64,000 nucleotides of DNA, from assembly GCA_002633025.1 (NCBI GenBank), contig NMRB01000004.1, positions 429,722-493,721 on the forward strand, given 5' to 3'. Position 1 is the stretch's first letter. Each line of letters begins with the position of its first letter. Both the position numbers and the translations under genes were made by a program. Shown in pieces: positions 13,801 to 24,997 of the stretch. The notes under the pieces were generated by a model. That model saw nothing but the letters and a program-made list of their open reading frames with translations, made no database searches and had not been told where the DNA came from. Source of the DNA: Notospermus geniculatus (Eukaryota; Nemertea; Pilidiophora; Heteronemertea; Lineidae).

Positions 13801-14120
13801 TCGCTTGTCTTTCTCTGGTTCAACTATCAAAGAAAGTCTGGAACAAGCAACTGAAAGGTCAGATAATCAGATTGATTACGAACTACAGACCTGTTTTGGT
13901 TAATGAACTACAGACCTGTTTTGGTTAACGGAATGATGGTACGTCTGTTGCGAATAGATACGGAGAGAATTTGAATTCCTGACTGTTTAAAACATGATTC
14001 CTGATGGTCTTCTCAATAGAAAGTTCGAATTTCATGAGAATGCAGAACCTCATGAGAGTTTTTAAAAATAAAGATCAGTAACTATTTGTTGCTGCGGCAG
14101 GATCATGAGTTTGTTCTAAT

Positions 14121-14488
14121 GAGGAACCCGCACACTAACGTCACAACGTGGCGCTGCGAGCGATGTGACCGAAATCTCTTTCTTCTAACGTTATTTCCAT
14201 TTATTTCTGGCGTGAAAATAAACCATTTGTGTTGGTCGCATGGCAGTAAAACTTACATCATCGTGTAGCAGATGAAATTTTCTTTTAAACTCATTCCTTT
14301 TTTTCTTAAAATTAAGAGATCCGATAGCGATAAGGACAACGTCATTTGTGTCATTCTTCCTGTAGAAAAATGTACACGAAATTTTTTCATGACGCAACGT
14401 CAACACCTAAAATGACGTCAATGACGTCGTTTCGGTACAATCGCTCGCAGCGCCGACCTGTCGGGATAAACCGCAGGGCGGGTTCCTC
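14121..14488. mobile_element. GAGG...CCTC element, unit 1 only (368 bp)
   Basis: The termini GAGGAACCCGC and GCGGGTTCCTC are inverted copies. The inner arms GCGCTGCGAGCGAT / ATCGCTCGCAGCGC also pair. AT lies at both edges, and unit 2 shows the site without the element (CTAATTAAT near 26306). That supports insertion after the duplication and a 2-bp AT duplication. No transposase. It shares termini, AT duplication and a TGGCGCTGCGA motif with the element at 56331-56545. Confidence 0.82.
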
Positions 14489-16532
14489 ATTAATGTTTCA
14501 GTACGCTGCAACAATAATTCACACAGAACTAAACTTGTCAAAGTATTCTTAACGTCACTGCAACACCTGCGACGTATAGAATAGTACAGGCGCACCCAAC
14601 AAATGAACCATCATCACACCTCTTCCCGTAATTTTTCGTCCAATGTAATCATTCTGAAGTTTCCTCCTCATTCAATTTTTACGCCCATTTGTGGCATCAA
14701 TAGCAATATTTTAACGCCCAACTGTGACAGTCTTGAATTGGGGATTTCCGTTTCTTATTGGATTCGCAGCTTGCTTCTTGGTTATAATTGTTTGATTTCT
14801 AAATCTACCGTGCCTCTTTTAATGGCTTCTGCGTTGATGGTGGTAAACACGAATATTTGTCAAGTTTATGGCACTATCATTTAAGAGATACAGATGGTGC
14901 ACAGACAGATTAAGTTAAACTTGGTCTGCATTCCAGTCCAACTCGTGCTTTATGAAATGCTCTGCATTGACGGCACTTCGTACGTGCATAAAAATCTACA
15001 AGATCTAAGTCTTAGTCTAAAGTAGCCTATCTGTTACTGAATCAGTCAAATCTTTCTCTTCAGCCCCATACTTATTGCCAGAAATATCTGCAATACATTC
15101 CTCTTATCACGAGAAGAGTCGAGGCTACACTAATGTCATGTAATGTTACATGTACTTTTGGCAAGGGTCAGTTTTCTGATGTTTCCAGGTCTTTGAAAAA
15201 TTGTGATTTATATCAAGTAGCGGGTGGAATAGCCCCCTATTTCCCTAATCACCCAATTTCATTGCAGTCTCCCACATTACATGCTACCTACAAGCTCAGT
15301 TGATGCCATTGTCACGTGTTGTTAGCTACATTATACATCTTCGTGTCAACATCAACACTAATTGCAAACATCCATTACAACACGCACGGTAACCTCCGAC
15401 TCCGCAACACCTTCTTCTCATCGAATCAGTCCGAAAATAGCAAGTCTCCTTTCAAGTAAGAAATAGTTGGAGGCTATTGTCACAATTTCTTCAACCACGA
15501 ATAAGATATATGATCAATAAGGAGGTTTTCGTCATGGAATGCGTCGCGGGAAGTGCGTAGGTGAAGGAAAGCTGTTTTCACGGTATGAGTTATCGCAAAC
15601 AGTCATTCACCCGCCCCTTGGAAACTAAAATCACGCCAATAGGATACAGTCTGCGAGCGATGCTGTACGAAAACAAGAAACTACGCACGAAGTAGGCCTA
15701 CTTAGCGCACATTCTTCATTGAACCGACCTAAGAGGAGTCGAATAATATATTGATAAGGACGATTCGACGACCATCTCGAATTTGATGACTAATCACTTA
15801 AGACCTGTTTCAGAAACTCGTTAAGACAACAGCCCTGACCCTTAAACAGCCTTCGCTTTTATCTTACTCATAACCCATCACAACGAATGAACGTAATTAC
15901 ATCTATCCTTCCCCACAAGATACAACCGAACCCCCGGACTCGCTACCGTTACAACACCATGCCCTGGGTGTGTTGATTTTTCAAATGCACAGATTATAAT
16001 GCCCGATCACGTCATTTCTTTTCAGGATGCCCACCACTCTTTGGTAAATCTCTTCTCATTATCACAATTAGCACAGTTAGTGATTAATTTGTTCATCAAA
16101 GGACCAGCCATGTGGGGAAATAATCGGGAGAAAAAGTGTATTTGCCGTCTATTTACCTCAAAGAGGTCTTCGCCTAGTCTCTAGCCGTCGATGTAGTCGT
16201 TCTTTAAACATCCCACTCGTATGGGGTATAAAGACCGAAAATGGTCAACCTGCTGGTTGTTAAGTTACACGCTGCAGGAACATTTGCCTGTGTGCATACA
16301 GAACATCAAACGAGTTGTCTCATTGGGGAGACAGTCGAAAACCTCAGAGTATTCAAACGATAAGAGGTAAATAAGAATGCAAAGGATACGAGGTAAAATG
16401 GTGAGAAAAGCGCTATAAAGTTCTTTAGGGATGGGACCACCTTGCGTGGTCGATACTACGTAATGAGTTATTACCACCAAATGGGATCGTTTTCCAATTG
16501 GCAGCCCTCTGGGCCACAACGTAATGAATCAG

Positions 16533-16686
16533 CGCCTGTCGTCCATATTCATCACGTGATCGTCCGAAAGCAGCCGATGACAAACGCGTCGATTGGTCAC
16601 TCTCATTCGACAAAAGAGCAATCAATGGATTCTTAACAAATCGACGGCTGCTTCTCTGACGATCAGGTGAATATGGACGACAGGCG
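16533..16686. mobile_element. Palindromic MITE, CACGTGATCGTCCGAA family, unit 1
   Basis: CGCCTGTCGTCCATATTCA pairs with TGAATATGGACGACAGGCG. The inner arms carry TCACGTGATCGTCCGAAAGC and GGCTGCTTCTCTGACGATCA. Unit 2 holds a slightly shorter copy at 28785-28922. A second member with different outer ends lies at 18964-19118, just upstream of the coding exon. Confidence 0.8.
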
Positions 16687-17409
16687 TTACTGATTACGGT
16701 TTTTATTTCAAAATCATACCGATGATCTGGAACAAATCTTACAGTACAGGTTACACATCACAAGTAGGCCTAGTATTTTACCATGGCACCCTGAAATACT
16801 TAGTAAGTCCGTGATTACACCTGCGGTCTACAGTTTACTGGTTGCAGTTTACTTTTACACGTGGATGATGGAGAACAGACGTTTTTGTATAAATATCATT
16901 TGGGGCAGCACTTGTTTGAAGAGATCTGGGTGAAGGTCTTTGCTTGGAGAATGCAGTATGACCCTGACGGCATCAACTACGATGACACCCAGTCTTTAAT
17001 ATCAAAAACTGCATCACTTCAGGGTATTTTCATTGAACACGTTACAAGGAGAAGTCGGTCAACTAAATGTTGTAATCCAATCAACCACACCCTTCCTCCT
17101 TCGTTTGGTGTTTAATTACAGAGCGATGCTTGAGGTAATATCTCCGTTACATTATCACTCGAAAGAGAACATTAAGGTCATGAAAGAACCACTTTATAGT
17201 TAGAGAAATAAAGCAGAACGCTGACTAACAGAACGTGAAAACAACAACAAAAAAATACAGCGTTACGGTAAATATGGAACCCGATATCTTGTACAAATGC
17301 AACGCGATATTTGCATTCACTAGGTAACGCACGACTATTTTGGTTAATTAACACCTCTCTAATTTCTCCAACATTGTGCATAAATAATAGAAATACACAT
17401 CCGAATGCG

Positions 17410-17468
17410 ATTCGTTCAAAACCCGACACATCTATTAACCGTATAAAAGATGTGTCGAGTTTTGAACG
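17410..17468. repeat. Short strong hairpin in the intron of unit 1
   Basis: CGTTCAAAACCCGACACATCT pairs over about 21 bp (one mismatch) with AGATGTGTCGAGTTTTGAACG across a 15- to 17-base loop. It is preserved in unit 2 at about 29645-29702. It could be a very short MITE or a hairpin RNA precursor. Nothing else supports an RNA gene. Confidence 0.55.
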
Positions 17469-17886
17469 TATCGTGTTGTTAGGCATTTTCCTGCTTTAGA
17501 GACCAACTGTATCTTGATTCGGCATTCTTCATTGTTGCTACATTTTTAACTGATTGTGAATGACTAAGAAGATTGTTAGAACATTCCCAATGCCGATCAA
17601 AGTCATCACTTGATGTGATGTGATCAGAGGTATAATTGCTCGTTGAAGCCTCGAACGTAAAGGCAACCTGCCAGTTAATGGGAAGTGGTAAAAACCACGG
17701 TTGATGGGCAAACAAAGAAACCAATTACACTGTATAACTTTTTAAAAATAATCCGAGCATACGTATGTACATGTAGTTCCGCCGTGTGAAAGTCTTCTAT
17801 GAAAAGAAATCATTACATGTCAACAATCAATGAGATATTTCCAATGCTGGGGTAAAGCGGGCAGCCCTCAACCGATATCGCTGGCG

Positions 17887-18196
17887 ATCAGGGGTGGCCG
17901 CATAGAAACTCCGCTAGTGCTTCGACAGCCTATCGGTGTTAAAATGCATGGAAAAATGTACAGCACTATCGGCAGATGGGCTCCGCTAGCGCTAGCAGAA
18001 TTTCTATGCGGCCACCTCTGATCGTCACCGAGAAAAAACCGATATCGCTGGCGACGATCAGGGGTAGCCGCACAGAAACTGCGCTAGCGCTAGCGGAGCC
18101 CATTTGCCGATTGTGCTGTACATTTTTCCATGCATTTTAACACCGATAGGCTGTCGAAGCACTAGCGGAGTTTCTATGCGGCCACCCCTGATCGTC
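17887..18196. mobile_element. Inverted double copy of a foldback element, unit 1
   Basis: Two copies of a roughly 140-bp element with ends ATCAGGGGTGGCCGC / GCGGCCACCCCTGAT sit side by side at 17887-18025 and 18057-18194. Their interiors (CATTTTTCCATGCATTTTAA) are in opposite orientation. Unit 2 has only one copy at 30111-30249, in the orientation of the second. Either unit 1 gained a copy or unit 2 lost one. Confidence 0.75.
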
Positions 18197-18963
18197 ACTG
18201 AGAAAAATCGGCTGTTGACGCTGGACAGCGATGCGTGGAATCTTCTCGCCAGCGATGATCGCCTGATATCAAATTACTAGCAAGACCCGTGCGGCGCAAG
18301 GTTGTGCCCGAGCAAGTAAAAGATATCTTACAGTTCGTCATTATGGTTACAAGAATGGACACGAATACAACCACGGTGATGTTCCATGGATAATCCACTT
18401 CATGTCCAGAGTTACATATTGTATCCACCAGTAACTGGTAGTAGGCTACATAAAGACAATCGCCCAGTCTACTAAAAAAATAGAATAAGGGTCGAACAGT
18501 ATTATTCTTCCGAGAGTTTTTTTCTCTGACACTTGGAACTAACATGTTTCACCAACGTTTCTTCGACATGAAAACCATTACGTCACGTACTTTGAACATC
18601 GATGATTAATAGAAACGCAGAACCAACGTGGGCTAGTCTGACCGTATATTCGGTGAAAAAAACAGCCGTACTCGGTGTCAATAAATGATTAATGTGGACA
18701 CGACTGGCTATTTTCTTCCCTGTTATGACAGTCAGTGACCCCGGCGTCGCTCTTCGCACCACCACAGACACATGTAATTGCTGCTCCGTCGGCGAAACGG
18801 ACAGACTATGACACTGAATTTACGGAGTCATGAGCGTGGTCTCGCGCTGAGGGCGTGTTCTGATTGGCTGTTTTTTATCATAAAATTGGCAAGCGGCTGC
18901 AGATTATGACTGAATTGGTTCCAGATCTTCCCGGTAGGATTATGGATTCCGAGATCGGCAGCA

Positions 18964-19118
18964 CCCGTCGTGAATAATCACGTGATCGTCCGAAAAGCAG
19001 CCGATAAAAACTCGTTGATTGGTCCGTCTCATTCAACAAAAGAGCAATCAGTGTTTTGTCAACCAATCAACGCGATTCATCGGCTGCTTCTCGGGCGATC
19101 ACGTGATTATGCACGGCA
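18964..19118. mobile_element. CACGTGATCGTCCGAA-family MITE upstream of the coding exon, unit 1
   Basis: TAATCACGTGATCGTCCGAA and the inverted GGGCGATCACGTGATTATGC enclose GCAGCCGAT / ATCGGCTGC and a TTGATTGGT / ACCAATCAA pair. It ends about 170 bp before the acceptor of the first coding exon, and the unit 2 copy is at about 31015-31161. It brings CACGTG and CCAAT-type motifs close to the gene, but a regulatory role is only a possibility. Confidence 0.7.
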
Positions 19119-19292
19119 AGCATTACGATCTCAGTATCTAAGCCTAGCGGCAAGATTGGGAACCAATCGAGATTTTGACCGTGTAACAAAACCTCTATTT
19201 TAGCCTACGCGAAGCAGAAACACAGAATGTTGGGACTTTCTATCATAAACATCAAATGAATCGGTTTCTCCGTTTTTTAATTTCAGATAAAA

Positions 19293-20510
19293 ATGCAAGA
19301 CATGTATCGTCTAGTTCCCGCCCTTTTAGTGATCGTCTGTATGATGGTGACGTCATCGCAAGGTCAAATCCTACGAACACGTTACCCTGATAAAAAATCT
19401 ATCGACCCCTTAAAATCACAGTTGGAGGGCGCATCAGCGGTAAGTTATATTCTCATTGTTCCGAATTTTTCGGGCCTCAAATTGTCTCATCTTGTGTCCG
19501 CCCTGAGTTCTCTTCGGCTGAGCTGCCGGTAGAGAGCGAATATTGCACGCGAAAACTTCCACTTGTAGATTGATTACCTTGGTGCCCCAAGGGTTAAAGT
19601 CGCTACGCCGTTGGCCTCCGCTCTCGGAGCGTGGTCAGAGGGTGAAGTGACCGGAGGTCTTGATATTGGAGATGAGACCGACTTGACCGAGGCGCCTCGT
19701 TTGCTTCTCTACTTCAATGAAAAGGGACCAAACTAGCAGCGACTTTTCCTTAATATTTCAGTGTCAACGATGCTTCAACGATGAGGGGTACTGCGTGGGT
19801 CGTGGTGTGTGCTGCCTGACAAATAATTGTATTGTCGGGAGTATAGCGGCCAAGGAATGCTCAGTGGTCAACTCCGACTGCAGTGTACCCGGTGACCATA
19901 AACATTGCGGATCGAACGGAAAATGTTATGTTGACGGTGTCTGCTGTGAAAACGGTAGGTGCGAAACGTGAAGGAGTAAGCTCGTTCTCGAGAAAGTTGT
20001 TCGTCGGCATTCCAGTTCAGTTTTGGGTCTCTTAGTTTAACTTGGTTGACAATAGAGGGTTTTCGCAAATCCCCGAAAATCCACCGCGAACGTGTATCCT
20101 TCTGTTCGGTGCTCTCTTCGTGGCATCGAATGGGATTGGCGTTCGTGTTGGCGTTTCGGGGGCCTTGCGAAAACTCTCTATTTTCGCATCACGAAGTCCC
20201 TGACGTAGTGCAACAAAAAGTCGGGAAAACAGAAACAACCGCTTACAGCGCCTCCCAGTCGCGGTAGTTTGAAACTGAGTTCCCCATTTGCTTTCTCCCA
20301 CTACTTTCGCTCCAACCTAATACATGTACATGTAATATCTATTTCGTTACAGACGGTTGCAAAATGGACGACTCTTGCTCACGCGATAACGAAAAGCTCA
20401 TCGACTTGTTGAAGAGATTGATACACGTGAAGCATCGACAACTGATCAGGCGTTTGCGAATTATTACCACTTCGAGGTTTATTGATTGTTTTAAAGGTAA
20501 GGATTGTTGA
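19293..20510 (+). CDS. Neurophysin-like precursor, copy 1, with junction-derived C-terminus
   Basis: Three coding exons: 19293-19439 (acceptor TTTCAG before 19287, donor GCG|GTAAGT), 19762-19954 and 20353 to TGA at 20508-20510, with phases 0 and 1. The predicted protein has 165 residues. Residues 1-24 form a signal peptide (LVPALLVIVCMMV core). Residues 25-49 are a short linker with KK at 34-35. Residues 50-122 hold 14 cysteines spaced as in neurophysin (CxxC, paired CC at 66-67 and 110-111, CGSNGKC). Neurophysins carry vasopressin/oxytocin-type hormones through the secretory granule. No such nonapeptide, and no NG-type peptide or amidation Gly before KK, is visible. From residue 137 onward (IHVKHRQL...) the frame runs across the unit junction at 20420/20421, giving a basic tail with two extra cysteines. 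A donor at 20496/20497 could splice this exon onward. The neurophysin fold assignment is strong; function is inferred. Confidence 0.85.
20054..20179. mobile_element. Foldback element in neurophysin-like intron 2, unit 1
   Basis: AGAGGGTTTTCGCAA and TTGCGAAAACTCTCT are inverted ends about 126 bp apart, with ATCCCCGAAA / TTTCGGGGG inner arms. The ends resemble the AGGGAGGTTTTCGCAAG family. The copy in unit 2 is at about 32332-32457, so this insertion predates the duplication. Confidence 0.75.
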
Positions 20511-21610
20511 AATTGTTTTTTTGTCGTCGTTTGGCGCCCTTGGAACTATAAAGTTGGTTCGGACTTCTGAATTACAACAAAGCTGATATGTCCGCCGAAG
20601 GTATTTTTAGAATGGTTTTACAGAAAAACGAAGACGAAAGTGAGAATTAGAGAAATTGAGTACGGTACATGTACAAAGTTAAGTGAGAATTCGCACAACA
20701 AATGTGGAAAAATCTTGATGCATGTTATGTGTACATGATATGTGTTTGTACATATATTCTCGATTGCTCTCAGCAGGTTGCCATTCAAGGAAGCATCCTC
20801 ACTGTTTTGTAATAATGTGCATGTACTATCCTTTTCTTTTTTGCCGAGCGCCGCAGACGATAATTCCTCATGGCACTAGTCTACCAACGTTCGGCGTCTT
20901 TTTTGTTAGTTCGACGTCAAAAGAAAGGTGATACGGCTAACAATAAGGTGTATTTGCTCAGTTACATTTCATACTCAGGTGTAAATGTTTCGTAACAATC
21001 TAGAATGTTCCATATATAGGTTCCTACAACATTATACCTTCAGGATGGTCTTTCAGAAAACAACATTCACAGAAAAGCGAACTATAATAATTGCTACCAA
21101 ATGCCTCTCGGATGAACCTCTCGCTACCCACATAATCGGCATCAATGCCGCCTACACATACCTCGTTTTATTTTAAACAATTTCCCCTAAAGAAAATCCG
21201 TGTTTTGCATTGATTTCCGAATGAAAGAATCCACCAATCAGTTAAATGCGTCCTACTAATTGACCAAATTCAGGTTGCGGTTCAATCGCGGCTGCACCGA
21301 GTCGCGACGAGATCGGCAGTATGACATTCATCAGCAGCCAGCGCATACAATCGCAAAAAATGTTCAGGGCCGAAGCCATTGCATTATTTGCCCTGGTAGG
21401 TTTGGAAGATGCCATCTCAAGCTACTCATTTCTTCACTTGGATGTGGTCTTTTACTTACCCTCGCAAAGTACAAGGTACAAGGCACCACGGCTTACTGTC
21501 CCAGTGCCAGGAGAGCGCCATGTTGAAATGGGCATGAAAGACACTGTGGAGGCCCGAATTTATGAGAGGTTAAACGGCGTTTAAACTGGTTACAAAGTGG
21601 CAGAGTCAAA

Positions 21611-21737
21611 GGGCCGATTTCACAAAGGGCGTTTAAGACTTAGACGCGTGTAACTTCGTCAAATGCATGGTGAAAGTGCGTGCTTTTAGTGAAGTTACAC
21701 GCGTCTAAGTCTTAAACACCCTTTGTGAAATCGGCCC
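21611..21737. mobile_element. Palindromic MITE, unit 2 only (127 bp)
   Basis: GGGCCGATTTCACAAAGGG pairs with CCCTTTGTGAAATCGGCCC. The arms continue as GTTTAAGACTTAGACGCG. Unit 1 lacks it at the equivalent site (GTCAAACTGTG near 10129), so it was inserted in unit 2 or lost cleanly from unit 1. Flanking A runs suggest a short AAA(A) duplication. Confidence 0.85.
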
Positions 21738-22315
21738 AAAATGTGTTAATTATTGCAGCAGTACATGTAACTCATGCCAGTTATGCCAGTGTATAACCAG
21801 CTGTTTTGTCCTCAGCGCCCTTTAGATGAACTCGGACCACCGCAGCCATTTTTTTGTCAACTGTGTTTCGGAGTATCATTTAGGTAACAACACTTCGGGG
21901 TAAACAGGTAGTGAAATCGTAATGTTTTCATTGCGGGGCTCATCTCATCACACCACAATGACCATTACTGGCTATTTTAGGCGGTGGAATACAGCATTGA
22001 TGTAAAAATAATATTATGACAACCTAAATCACCCCTTTATTTGTTATCAAATGCTTATTTTAGTTGTTAACAGCGTGTGTTTCATCCTTGGCCATTATAA
22101 TTCACTTATCTAAAAGACAATGAATGATTGAAGGCGTTTAAATGGTACATACCCGTGCTGAAACGTCACTTCGTTCATTCAATCAACAAGCGTTCAGTAA
22201 GTGTATTGCAAGCTTAGTCATTGTCATCAATGGTTTCCCATGAAGGCCATGTAAGTATCTATTTACTGCAATTTCACTTCCACCTAGTCATCGTTTCGAC
22301 GCCCCCCCCCCCCCC

Positions 22316-22316
22316 N
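22316..22316. other. Single N, assembly join
   Basis: One N sits directly after a run of about 15 Cs and before sequence absent from unit 1. It is likely a contig join or an unresolved homopolymer. Confidence 0.9.
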
Positions 22317-22625
22317 TGGCAACTGATAATCGGCGCGTAGTTGGAACTAATTAGTCACAACTACACGGTGACATAAGCTCTCGTGCGTCAGCGAGTAACT
22401 GGTTGCCAACTAGTTGCAAACTAAAAATATCCAGATCCTGAACGTCGCACATGTTCAACTTACTTAAAATCAAAAGAAATCTGTGTCGACATAAGCACTC
22501 AAAAGACGGCGATAAACTAGTTTCAGGTAGTTGCGACCGACCGGTATTTTTCTAGTCGGTGGCGACATAAGTTATCAGTTGCAACTAGTTGACGCTATTT
22601 CTATCACAGCGTAGGGCGACATAAC
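22317..22625. mobile_element. Unit 2-specific insertion with inverted TGGCAACTGATAA ends
   Basis: About 310 bp absent from unit 1. TGGCAACTGATAATC at the left is matched by TTATCAGTTGCAACT at about 22573-22588, and GCGACATAA recurs. It interrupts the foldback element whose intact form is at 10693-10867. Its left edge touches the N, so that end is uncertain. Confidence 0.6.
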
Positions 22626-24079
22626 CGAGGCTTTAGATTTCTTGCAATCTGCACATCCGCAGTCACATCTGGTGGGCAAAGTCGTATCTCCTGATCAATC
22701 GTACGCGTTGTTTTGCCCACCAGATTGAGTGCGCGCGCACAAAATCTTCGTCGAAACCAAGATGGCGAGGGGGGCGTCGAAACGATAGAATACACTGTCA
22801 AAACCACGAGTAAGCCGCGCACAAATCTGAAGAAATGTTGTGCCAAAGTCAGTCTATTCAGAGATTTCGTAATTGTGACCCGTGACAGCAAAATGAGTCG
22901 GCATGCGCCGGAAAGAGGACCCAAGATGACACCAGAGAACAATTACAGAAACGGACAAAGTCAAATTTCACAATGGGCAGACAATGCTGAAATCAAACCG
23001 TTGGTTCACCTTGGGTCTTCTTCCGTGCGCATTCCAACTCATTTTGCTGTCACATCACAGGTCACAATTTTGACATTTTTGTGACTGACTTCCTAAAAGT
23101 GTGTTTAGAGTAGGTAAACGTACATGTACATCAAAGGACGACCATTAGGCGACAGGTTAATACCATCAAAAATAGATACCATTGATCTCAATGCCATTAC
23201 CTTGTGATGATACATACATGTATTATTATCAGTGCTTGATATCCAGTGGGCAGACGGCTCTCAGTCTCATTTCGACCGTGGGTCTGTTATATCGGTCCAT
23301 GGTGCATACAAGTAATGGCTGTCATTAACAGCACCGGCGATATACGGACATGACAGATAGGATTACAGTTCATTTCATATTTGTGTTGAAAGGTTGTGCA
23401 CCTAGAAACGAACGAAATGACCAAACTGAAATGGTGTTAATGGTGATCCTATGAAGTATTCATACTAATGGAAACTATAAAGTTCCTGAAATTTTACTCC
23501 ATCAGACACAATCGGGGCTGTCAGACACAGTCGAGGACGCATCACATTCGCCTGATTGCAAAGGGACAATACCCCTATCAACATATTTGGGCAACCTCTA
23601 CCGTCACTCTACCGTTTTCTCGACTTCAATATTCGCCGACAATTCCCGCCGATGGCAGTGTACAGTATGCCCTGATTCATACTCCGACGCACGGTCATCG
23701 CCAGCAACCGATGCAGGACGCCACGTTCGACGCCGAACTTGGCGAATGGCAAATTGCAAGTTTAGACAATTACTGGCTAATTACAAAATACTGTTTGTTT
23801 TGCTGCACATTCTAGCTAATAGGAGTTAAACTAAAATGGCATAATTGATTACAGTAACTTCTTTTTTCGTCATTCCCTTATAACCCTTTATAAATGTTAG
23901 CAGGGCCATAAGTTTTGATTAAAAGAACTAACCAAATAAAGGGCATCTGATTATAGTTTTTTCCCCAAGTCAGTTGGACAGCCAAAATTGTCCAGAACAC
24001 CCGAAGACTGAGTAATTTGAACAATAATGTTAAGGTTCGTTATTTACTGCGAACGGAATTAATCCTGGCCTCTGCATCC

Positions 24080-24080
24080 N
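24080..24080. other. Single N, assembly join
   Basis: One N precedes about 270 bp (to about 24347) that replaces the unit 1 sequence at 12371-12640. The two units become collinear again at CTTGACACAGCCTTCGAGAC. Confidence 0.9.
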
Positions 24081-24504
24081 ATAAATTGACTTGACAACAC
24101 AGATTGAGGCGATTCATCTCGCTAATTTTCACGCTTCGAGTGATCTGGGCGCAGCCATTATTCCTCCTGCAGCCTACGTCACCAACTTTTGAGATCCATG
24201 ACGCATTGGTAGTGACTAGCCAATCAGCGAAGCTCCTCTTATTTTGAATTTTCGGAATAAGAAAATTCAATGGGAATTTCGTCCCGTGCCAGACCCTCGG
24301 TCTGGCGACCTCGGAGTATGACCGAGGGGCTGGTTGCGCGAGACTAACTTGACACAGCCTTCGAGACAAGCGGTAGCGAGATGTTATGCTGATAGCGATC
24401 ATCAACAGTTACAAACCCTAATGTTGCCATCATTGCCAAAAAAGCTAACATAAATGCACGCGCCTATTATATTCGTCGTTTAAGACAGGTCAACTTTAAA
24501 CACT

Positions 24505-24997
24505 AAAGGGCTCCGCACACTGGCGACTAAAATAGGGGCGACTACCGATGCGACTACTACGTCGCCTGCAATAATTATCTTTGAGGTCGACCAGTGATGT
24601 TATCCACGTCATCACTGATCTTCCAAAGAAGCATTTGTCGCAAACGAGTCAACAAAAACTAAAAAAACTAAAAATATGTTCAGTCGCCTCTGTGGTCGCA
24701 AGGGCGGTCGCCTAGAAAATCGCTTGAAAAATCGCCAGTCTGCGGTGCCCTTAAAGCATGGCGCACACGAGCGATTTTTTGAGCGATTTTCTAGGCGACT
24801 AGCCTTGCGAGTACAGGAGCGACTGAATATATTTTTAGTTTTTTAGTTTTTTTTTGACTCGTTTGCGACAAATGCTTCACTGGGAGATCAGTGATGTCGC
24901 GGACGACATCACTGATCGACCTCAAAGGTAATTATCGCATGCGACCTAGTAGTCGCATCGGTAGTCGCCCCCATTTTAGTCGCTCGTGTGCGCCATG
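24505..24997. mobile_element. Head-to-head inverted pair of GCACACGAGCGA elements, unit 2 only
   Basis: Two elements of about 245 bp, at 24505-24753 and 24757-24997, are reverse complements of each other. Both contain GCATTTGTCGCAAACGAGTC (or complement), ATCACTGATC and repeated GCGACTA/TAGTCGC motifs. Outer ends read GCGCACACGAGCGA. Unit 1 lacks the pair. Ends are shared with the shorter element at 46656-46822. Confidence 0.85.

Larger units (their letters stand above)
8999..20420 (+). repeat. Tandem segmental duplication, unit 1 (11.4 kb)
   Basis: This unit runs from ATACACGTGAAGC to GAAGAGATTG, and the same order of sequence restarts at 20421. Exons of the contained gene differ by about 1-2 percent between units; I counted 2 differences in the first coding exon and 3 in the second. 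Introns differ also by insertions. Unit 1 alone carries the 368-bp element at 14121-14488, an extra inverted copy near 17887-18025, and about 200 bp near 11824-12037. The long intron or intergenic part (9075-19286) contains no other gene I can recognise. Confidence 0.95.

Noticed and set aside
19293-19439. A hidden vasotocin or oxytocin nonapeptide (Cys-Tyr-Ile-x-Asn-Cys type) in the first coding exon or nearby
   Set aside because: I scanned the signal-to-neurophysin linker and the adjoining intron for a Cys-x4-Cys-Pro-x-Gly pattern and found none; the exon's only Cys before Cys50 is in the signal peptide.
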